From Mixophyes australis (Eukaryota > Chordata > Amphibia > Anura > Limnodynastidae), in assembly GCA_036250195.1 (NCBI GenBank), contig JAVHZZ010000008.1, positions 13,401,434 through 13,465,433 of the forward strand: a DNA stretch of 64,000 nt. Direction: 5' to 3'. The position numbers and the translations under genes are program-made. Shown piece after piece: positions 56,936-64,000 of the stretch; position 1 is the stretch's first letter, and the number at the start of each line of letters is the position of its first letter. The notes beneath the pieces are model-generated. The model did not search any database and was not told where the DNA came from. It saw only the letters and a list, made by a program, of their open reading frames with translations.

Positions 56936-57923
56936 TTTGAGGAGCGGGCATGGAACTGGTTCCTGGAAAGTATATGGGGAATGCTATGAGGCTTTTTCCT
57001 GGGAGGAGGAAAACAAACTTCTACCAAGCTACCTACCACCCTTGGTCCTTGTCAGCAGGTGGCAGCACAGAGAACCGTACATTTTCTTTATTGCAGAAAA
57101 ATGGGGGCATTTATTAAAGCTCCAGAGAATGGGGGACATTTAATAAAGGTCCAGAAAACAGAGGACTTTGAGTCCAGAAAACAAGTGCAAGCAGAGTAAT
57201 GCATAACATGCACCATATTTATGATTAAAGATGCCTTTTGCTTTCCTCCATTGGACTAACACAACTTTTTTTCCTGGCATGGCTTGGAGAGGACTTCTCA
57301 CTGCCAACAATTTTAGTCTGGGGGGCAAGACACGACTCAGAAGCCTATTAGGAACATTTTAAAGTAAAAATTGCAGGTGGCCCGGTCACCCAGCCCAAGA
57401 TAGCCCACTAAGGGACCGTCCCCTGCCCCCCAGCTCAGCCTGCCCCTGCTTACGTGAGGTGGAAACGTCAAAAAGAGCAAGAGACAGAAATGTTCTACAT
57501 TTTAATAAAAGTGGTGCAAGGAAGCTGATCCCTTTACAATATAATGTCTCTGCCTTATATCTGCTATGCCCTGCTTTTAATAAAGGTCCCCGTGTAATTA
57601 ATATGCTTAGTTATTCTAGAAAAGGTGAGGCACATTCAAGTAACACAGAGGGCTGACTTAAGTTGGTAAAATTCAGTATATTAATCTCTACCAGTGATGG
57701 ATTGTGTTGTGTAATCTGTTGGCCTCATTTATAAAGGACTGTGTCTCTTACATGTGGCATGTTTGTGTGTGTTTTTTAGCTTTTTACTACATTAATCCGA
57801 GTGGACCTAGAAATGCCTTTCTCCAGCAAAATAAAACGCAGAGGCAAAAAATGGGTCTCATTATAAGTATAAGAGAAGATGTGAAAACCGCTAGCTCTGC
57901 GCTGATGCAAAATTCAAGACCGT
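56936..57923. other. No gene seen
   Basis: Small frames only. GGGGGCATTTATTAAAGCTCC and GGGGGACATTTAATAAAGGTCC near 57,103-57,155 are a short direct repeat. Confidence 0.45.
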
Positions 57924-58251
57924 GGGGCAGCACGGTGGCTCAGTGGTTAGCACTTCTGCCTCACAGCACTGGGGTCATGAGTTCAATTCCTGTCCATGGC
58001 CTTGTCTGTGTGGAGTTTGTATGCTCTCCCCGTGTTTGCGTGGGTTTCCTCCGGGTGCTCCGGTTTCCTCCCACACACCAAAAAACATACTGGTAGGTTA
58101 ATTGGCTGCTAACAAATTAACCCTAGTCTGTGTGTCTGTATTAGGGAATTTAGACTGTAAGCCACAATGGGGCAGGTACTGATGTGAGTGAGTTCTCTGT
58201 ACAGCGCTGCGGAATTAGTGGCGCTATATAAATAAATGGTGATGATGATGA
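57924..58251 (+). mobile_element. Full-length tRNA-derived SINE, plus
   Basis: Starts GGGGCAGCACGGTGGCTCAG. A-box-like TGGCTCAGTGG at 57,936-57,946 and B-box-like GAGTTCAATTCC at about 57,979-57,990 would serve as the internal polymerase III promoter. The body is conserved with the copies at 38.3 and 45.4 kb. It ends GCGGAATTAGTGGCGC, TATATAAATAAATGG and (TGATGA)n. The best-preserved copy in the window. Confidence 0.9.
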
Positions 58252-58526
58252 TAATGGCCTTCAGTCCTTGTAGAAAAAGTTACATATTTATGTCATGTCA
58301 GAAACTGATAAAGACAGGAATTATTATTAGACATTTTGTTAAATTCACAATCCTAAAACACTAGAATTATTACTAATATTAATTTGTGTAAAGGAATACA
58401 AAATACTTAAAATGACAAACTCAGTTGGCAAACCTGTTTTTTTAATTACCTATTCTATTTTCACATAAAATGATTCTTGATATGTTTACATTTTCACCGT
58501 GAACATAAAGAGAATGCGTCACTTAC

Positions 58527-58591
58527 AAACACTGCAGGCAGCCAATTCTGGGGGCTGACCGTTATTCATTAAAATGCTGCCGGTCAGTTCA
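58527..58591 (-). CDS. Weak candidate exon upstream of 55,755
   Basis: 65-bp minus-strand candidate. Acceptor ACTGATTCCTAG and a strong donor GTGTTT/gtaagtgac. It completes a codon with its first base and ends in phase 1, which fits the start of 55,755-55,886 and gives a Tyr codon at the junction. The peptide is ELTGSILMNNGQPPELAACSV. A LINE 3' UTR fragment lies directly upstream at 58,612-58,725, so the acceptor tract is short and may be accidental. I could not link it to a further upstream exon. Confidence 0.3.
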
Positions 58592-58611
58592 CTAGGAATC
58601 AGTAATATTAT

Positions 58612-58725
58612 ATAGATTGTAAACTTGCGAGCAAAAATATATATATTTTTTTACCTCTTTGTCTATTTGTTAATACCCAGTTTTGTTTTATTATTGCATT
58701 TGATAAGTGGTGGTTGAAATGTTTA
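58612..58725 (+). mobile_element. LINE 3' UTR fragment
   Basis: TAGATTGTAAACTTGCGAGC and ACCTCTTTGTCTATTTGTTA match 48,283-48,340, interrupted by an AT run. Confidence 0.6.
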
Positions 58726-58739
58726 CTTTAAAATTGTGC

Positions 58740-59586
58740 TTGGAACAGAGGGAGTCAGGATCCTATCAGTGTGAGTCTCTTATTGTTTCGGGGGGGGGGG
58801 GGGGATTTAGGTAAAAACGTCTCGAATTATTGGAGCACTCCTTCAAAACAGCATTTTACATTAATCTCTATAATGAAGTACCTTTGTGCCCTAAGCCCTT
58901 GCATAGGTTAATTAGTTGGTAACCCAGCTATGCTATAAAATTAGCAAAATTGTTACTCAACAGGTTTTAGGTAAATATTATGCATGCATTTCATTTAGTA
59001 CTTTTACCACCTATAGTAACACATAGGTAAAATGCCTGAAAGGGGTGTACAGTATACATGATTTAAAGGGGATACCTAAATATGTTGTAGGCATTGTTAC
59101 AAAAACTTCCTTTTTTCCAGACCTTAACATACCCCCTTTATTTACTAGTTTCAAATGGTTTTGTGACGTTTCTAGAGATATATAACAGGTTGTGATTCTT
59201 GTTCTCAACAGTCAAACAGGTGAATTGATGCCTCTGGTATATTTCTACACCTGCAATGAAACCTATAATAAAAGGATGACAGGCAACTGAAGCATGAGGT
59301 ATCCATATTGCAGAAAACAAACACCTGTATCCTTTAAAAGAACAACCTTTTTTTTATACGCACCAATTAAGAAAATGGTCCAATTAACATTACCAACAAT
59401 ATATTTAATTTAAAATCTGGTGGTATTTCCCTTTTAAATCTCAACTGTCTATTTTAGTTTTTTATCAGCTGGTAAATTCTGCAACACAAAAGTGTCTAAG
59501 AAATCAATCGTAAAGACAAGTCTTCAAGTTTAACGAGACGGGATATGCCTGGGCAGAATTACTATAATTAGCGATTTATCTTATCC
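58740..59586. other. No confident gene
   Basis: A minus frame at 59,138-59,320 has a possible acceptor (TTTCATTGCAG) and an NVT glycosylation-like site, but its donor phase does not match a neighbour. Confidence 0.4.
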
Positions 59587-59768
59587 TTAAATGTTTGTTT
59601 TTGTCATGGTAAAAGTTTTATGTTGTATTCTAGAAGATATATCTTCATAAATCCCAGAAGCAATCAGGTTTTTAGCCATGAAAGCCTCACACATTGTCTT
59701 TGCATTGCTAATAAACATAGGAAAGCAGAACATATAAGATGCAATCTGAAAAATGAATGACAAGAAAA
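59587..59768 (-). CDS. Weak candidate membrane-segment exon
   Basis: Minus-strand open stretch after a good acceptor (TCATTCATTTTTCAG). It begins IASYMFCFPMFISNAKTMC, a hydrophobic segment, and ends HKTFTMTKTNI before TAA. Its position relative to the large exon mirrors that of 40,208-40,391 in the other copy. Short matches (a TACAACAT/TATCAACAT block and an ACAAACATTTAAGGATA/CAACAACGAAGGTAC end) suggest the two may be paralogous. Here the donor is lost and a stop is present. A second possible acceptor lies upstream at about 59,826. Function unknown. Confidence 0.25.
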
Positions 59769-59769
59769 A

Positions 59770-60612
59770 TGGCACAACACTTAATGATTTATTTGATACA
59801 TGCTGTCCTATTTCAAACATGCTGAAAGAACAATAGAACACATGAGAGCAAACAAAGAGAACAGCAATACAACAAAGTAACAAAGTTACCATGCAAACAT
59901 AACAGCAACACAAACCCACTGACTACATAACATGTTATAATCTGTGACAACAGTGTAACCCTAAATATGCAATATTAAAATTATGATGAATCCTAGCTTA
60001 TTACTAATTGTTATGTGAAAATATATATATATTTTTTTTTTCATATTAATAATTGAATTAAAAAGGTACGCTACGAAATCATATGTTATTAACAATTTTG
60101 TAGACACAGGTAATTTTCCTTTTAAAATTAATAATAGTATAAATCTTTATTAGCATTTAGTACAGGTGTTACACAATTACACATATTGAAAATAAAAATT
60201 TATATAAAACAAATAATCATTGTTTATTTTACGTTACTTTATTAATATGCATCTACTGTTTATTCCTAATGTAAAGTTTTAATACAGTGGGGAGATCGCA
60301 TGGTGTCTGCAAGCTTTATTTGTATATCAGTACTATGTCTTTCAGTTAATTCAATGCACTGTTACAACAACTTAAATGTGATACAACAGGACTGCAGCAT
60401 TTGAAAATAATTTTTGTGGTTGCAGAAAATAAAATTAATTAAATAACATGGCACAAATAGCACAAATGTATTTTAACCCATATTAAACACTCAGTTGTTC
60501 GCTGCATCCTTTTTACACCATGTTAATGAATAAATCATGTAGTGTTTGAAACTCTGAGTGGTATGTAGAGGTAAAAAAATGACAGACAGGAATGTATTGT
60601 GCAGTTATAGTC
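59770..60612. other. No gene seen
   Basis: AT-rich; no recognised element. Confidence 0.45.
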
Positions 60613-60615
60613 TAA

Positions 60616-60937
60616 GGGGGTGATTCATTAAGGAACAAAAAGGAGTAAATTTGCACCTTGGCAAAACCATGTTGCATTGGAGGGGGAGGCAAATTTAAAA
60701 TGTTTAAAGATTTCAATGTTCAGATTTATAGTTGGCATAGGTCATATCCTAGATCAACTTTATATTTCACTGTAAAAATAAAGCTATCAAGTATTTGTGT
60801 GCTACATGAAAAAACAGCCAGTATTTATCTTATGTGCAAAATTATAAACTAATTTGCACCCCTTGTATTGTAACATGGTTTGTCCAGGAGAAAACTTACT
60901 ACTTTTTTTGCCTTACTTTCCTTAGTGAAACAGACCC
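60616..60937. mobile_element. MITE with TAA duplication, GGGGGTGATTCATTAAGGAA ends
   Basis: 322 bp, TAA on both sides (60,613-60,615 and 60,938-60,940). The right end on the minus strand is GGGTCTGTTTCACTAAGGAA. Both arms carry a CAAAACCATGTT/CAAACCATGTT motif in inverted orientation. PIF/Harbinger-like. The frames at 60,658-61,160 derive from it. Confidence 0.8.
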
Positions 60938-60940
60938 TAA

Positions 60941-63439
60941 GAGAACAAAATACACTGCAGAGAGTCAACAACAGTCCCTTAAATTGTACAAAAACAACAA
61001 GTTAAATACTGTAATGATTTACGAGGGGGCTGCACCCACACAAAATTGTATCACTGAGAAAAAAAAAAAGAGAGAAGCTGAAATTATGTATAAGGGGCAC
61101 TCCTGTGTTGTACGTGATAATTTGAAAATAAAAGTAGTAATGTTTATTAATTTCACTTAAAAACAACTTAAACCGAAATATTAAAAATGTATTAATGGAG
61201 TTTAAACCAATATGAGGTAAACAGTTAAAAAAGTAGTTATATTACTTGGCTGCATCGCTGGTCTAATAGTACTCATGTGTTATAAATCCACTCATCTGAT
61301 GGTGTTGTGGATAAAGTCCAATCCTAATGTAAACAGATAATATCCTTATTGTTGTATATTTTATTTATACACTATAGTAATTATATTCGTTGGACTCTAA
61401 ACATACAAGAGGGTTCTTGTTGGTTCAAACTTGAGGTGTGGTTTGAAATGAATGTAATAGGTGTTTCTCTTATAAATATCAGATTATCAACCTATTACAC
61501 TGATACTATTGACATCATTAAGTCGTAGATGTTAGGGTCAGTGTTGATGTTTAACTGTTTAACAATGGTGTGAATGCCGCTGAGATCTGCAGCCCAATAC
61601 ACAGCCCCAGCAGTCATAGACCATGCTAGACTGCCATCAACTCTGCAGCTAATAAAGCACATTTAGTATTGTTAAATCACTAGTTGCAATAGTTATTCAG
61701 ACTGACCATCAAACCTATCTGCATATTATGTCCTCTTAGTAAATCATAACCTCCCTGGGGATATAGTATGTTGCAGTCTCTTTAGTTTCCTATATATAAG
61801 CTGGTTGCTGATACACAATATGGACTATGTACTGAGCTACAGTGTAAAACGGATTCAGTCGTGTTTTTTCCCTGCATGTGAGCTGGCTATTAATGAACAC
61901 TATGGAATGATTATTGAGATAGTCACTGATTCCAATTCCTAAACCTCAAATGCTAATGGAAAAATAATCCTCATATATCTCAACGAAGATATTAGTATCA
62001 TATATCCCTAGATGACCCTTAACATGGTAATTGAGATGATAAGTTTTACATAAGTGATGCGTCTTCCCTAGTAATGTGTATTAGCAACCTTTGTCGATAC
62101 TTGGTGAATGGTATTTTCAATCACCAATAGGATCATAGGTTCCGCTCATTCTATATCGTGATTGGTTGGAGCTCGATCAAGTAAATAAACATTTATATCA
62201 ACCACGATCCATCAAATAGAAAGACACATTATTTAGATATAATAAGGTAAGTATAACAATTAGTCCGTTGTAGCTAAAATGAGTAACTTACTCCAAATCC
62301 AAATACATAGACTATTATTCGTAATCTCTCATAAAGAATGCCGATGATTGTTTTAATCAGGGAGGCTAAACAGGTATTACCATTTCCATCCCCATGGGTA
62401 CTTATATATTATAAGTCCCACATATCGGCAAACAATGTATTTCCAATAGCAGTCAATAACTAGCAGCATCTGCAGGTCATCATGGGATATTCTTTAATAA
62501 TCGATGGAAATAGTTAATGTTAATAAGATAATAACTTAACAGTCAATATCTTCAAATCCTAGATCACATCCGTAAATATAAATCTTTATATGTCATTGTA
62601 AAAGAACCAATAGAAAATCATAGTGTACTAATATATTTTCTAACTTGACCCATAACTAGCAAAACATATATAATTCATTTAATTGTAAAAGGGTTCATAG
62701 TGATTACAATTGATCTGAAAAATATTAAAACATATTACACTGATATATAATTAACTCATGAATTACTAATGTAACAAAGTCTTATCATTGCCAAGAATGA
62801 TTGCCTTACATTAATGGGTGAAGTGAATTGCCTGTTACTAAGTGAGGAAATACTAAAAAAGTGAAGTGGAAAGAAAGTATTGATTGATTAGATCCCATTG
62901 TAACCTGAAATATTGTTTACATATCTTATGATAGCGATAAGTGGGAGTAAAGATAAACCAATAAAAATACTGGGGCTATAATTGATAAAAGAAAATAAAT
63001 CCTATTAAAATAATGTGATTTATGAATACATTTGATTATTATCCACTATACAAATAACAAACCCTTTAAGAAACATAATAAAGTGACCTTATGTATCTAT
63101 AGATAAAAATATATCAATCTAAGTACAATTATATTTCTATAACAATAATTGAGCCATATATCCATGATGTGATTTGATTGGTCATAAAATATCTTTCTAA
63201 ATTGTACTTGCTATTTAGTGAAGTCATGGGTATTCTGGTAAGTAAAAATATCTACAAGATCTCCAAAGAGATTTTGTAAGGCAATGGCTCTAAGTTAAAT
63301 GTAAGAATTGCCTGTCCATTGGAATGACTTCAGTAATCCAAGGTTAGCCTATAGTATTATTTATTAGCACGGTATTAGGACATCAGAGATTCTTAGAGAA
63401 ATGCCATGCAGTTGTTGTAATCATTAAGGCGATGCAGGG
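60941..63439. other. No gene; AT-rich, possibly Penelope-element 3' sequence
   Basis: Unusually free of the window's common repeats and of open frames. It directly follows (on the minus strand) the GIY-YIG remnant, so part of it may be the untranslated end of that retroelement. No boundary was found. Confidence 0.35.
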
Positions 63440-63740
63440 TTAGGCTATCCATAAGGAAGCTTTGTCTCCCGTCTTAAAAGTTCTTGCTGCAGATCCCCTC
63501 CTCTTAGGCCTAAATGGACTTGTTCTATGGCATATGCTGTAAAGGTTCTTGGATTGTTATTATGATGTTTTATAAAGTGTCTGGCTATTTTAGTTAATTG
63601 TTTGAAGTTAGCATTGTCCCTGATAGTATTTCTAATATTGCCTACGTGTTCTAAAACCCTCTTTTTAAACAGTCTGCTAGTCATCCCGACATACTTAAGG
63701 ATGCAAGGGCAAGATTGATAATGTATAACATTGGGAGAAT
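63440..63740 (-). pseudogene. Penelope-like retroelement, GIY-YIG endonuclease remnant
   Basis: Minus-strand frame with VIHYQSCPCILKYVGMTSR, where Y..CPC..KYVGMT corresponds to the GIY...YIG core. It continues RVLEHVGNIRNT, then HFIKHHNNNPRTF, then LRGGDLQQELLRRET, the usual C-terminal order in Penelope-like elements. The frame hits a stop just after RRETKLPYG. The next frame continues with HRLNDYNNCMAFL, so one frameshift separates the end. At its 5' side it is cut by the Tc1 element at 63,743. The reverse transcriptase part is not in the window. Confidence 0.8.
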
Positions 63741-63742
63741 TA

Positions 63743-64000
63743 CAGTCATGGCCAACAGTTTTGAGAATGACACAAGTATTGGTTTTCACAAAGTTTGCTG
63801 CTTCAGTGTTTTTAGACCTTTTTGTCAGATGTTGCTATGGTATACTGAAATAAAATTACAAGCATTTCATAAGTGTCAAAGACTTTTATTGACAATTACA
63901 TAAAGTTTATCCAAAGAGTCAATATTTGCAGTGTTGACCCTTCTTTTTGAATACCCCTGCAATTTGCCCTGGCATGCTGACAATCAACTTCTGGGCCACA
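63743..64000 (-). pseudogene. Tc1-type transposon end, continues past the window
   Basis: After TA (63,741-63,742) the end CAGTCATGGCCAACAGTTTT is a typical Tc1 terminus. At the right edge the minus strand encodes VAQKLIVSMPGQIAGVFKKK and then GQHCKY before a stop, the C-terminus of Tc1-family transposase. The rest of the element is outside the window. Confidence 0.85.

Overview
This is eukaryotic, vertebrate-type DNA. It has low gene density, intron-like splice signals, many AT, GATA and GTCT microsatellites, and a dense layer of transposable elements. The mixture of short hAT and PIF/Harbinger-like elements with target-site duplications, Tc1 elements, L2- and CR1-like LINEs, a tRNA-derived SINE, short Helitrons and a Penelope-type GIY-YIG remnant fits an anuran amphibian best. 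That assignment is an inference from repeat content, not a proof. There is no bacterial-style operon, CRISPR array, rRNA or tRNA gene.

Left part (1-24.6 kb): mostly repeats. Two short pieces of host gene stand out. One is a 204-bp minus-strand internal exon at 10,720-10,923 (68 codons, phase 0 on both sides). The other is a pair of plus-strand exons at 17,646-17,725 and 23,335-23,411. Their splice phases match, the second carries the stop codon, and an AATAAA follows about 315 bases later, so they look like the 3' end of one gene across a 5.6-kb intron. None of the products is recognised.

Middle (24.6-50 kb): repeat-rich. It holds a decayed Tc1 transposon split by another insertion, a degenerate GGGC...GCCC minisatellite, two inverted short Helitrons, and several nested insertions. 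At 36.3-38.0 kb there is a decayed copy of the locus found at 48.6-55.7 kb. A candidate membrane-protein exon with an ITIM-like tyrosine motif lies at 40.2-40.4 kb.

Right part (50-60 kb): the main gene of the window, on the minus strand. A 132-bp exon (55,755-55,886) joins in frame to a 3.07-kb terminal exon (51,542-54,612). The large exon encodes about 1,022 residues of highly acidic, repeat-built sequence (11-residue and 8-residue units). An AATAAA lies about 280 bases beyond the stop. Two weaker upstream exon candidates are noted. The matching intron and flank at 36-38 kb, without the repeat exon, imply a local tandem duplication in which one copy lost (or never had) the repeat-coding exon.

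Right end (60-64 kb): a Harbinger-like element, 2.5 kb of AT-rich unassigned sequence, a Penelope-like GIY-YIG remnant, and a Tc1 element that interrupts it and runs off the window.
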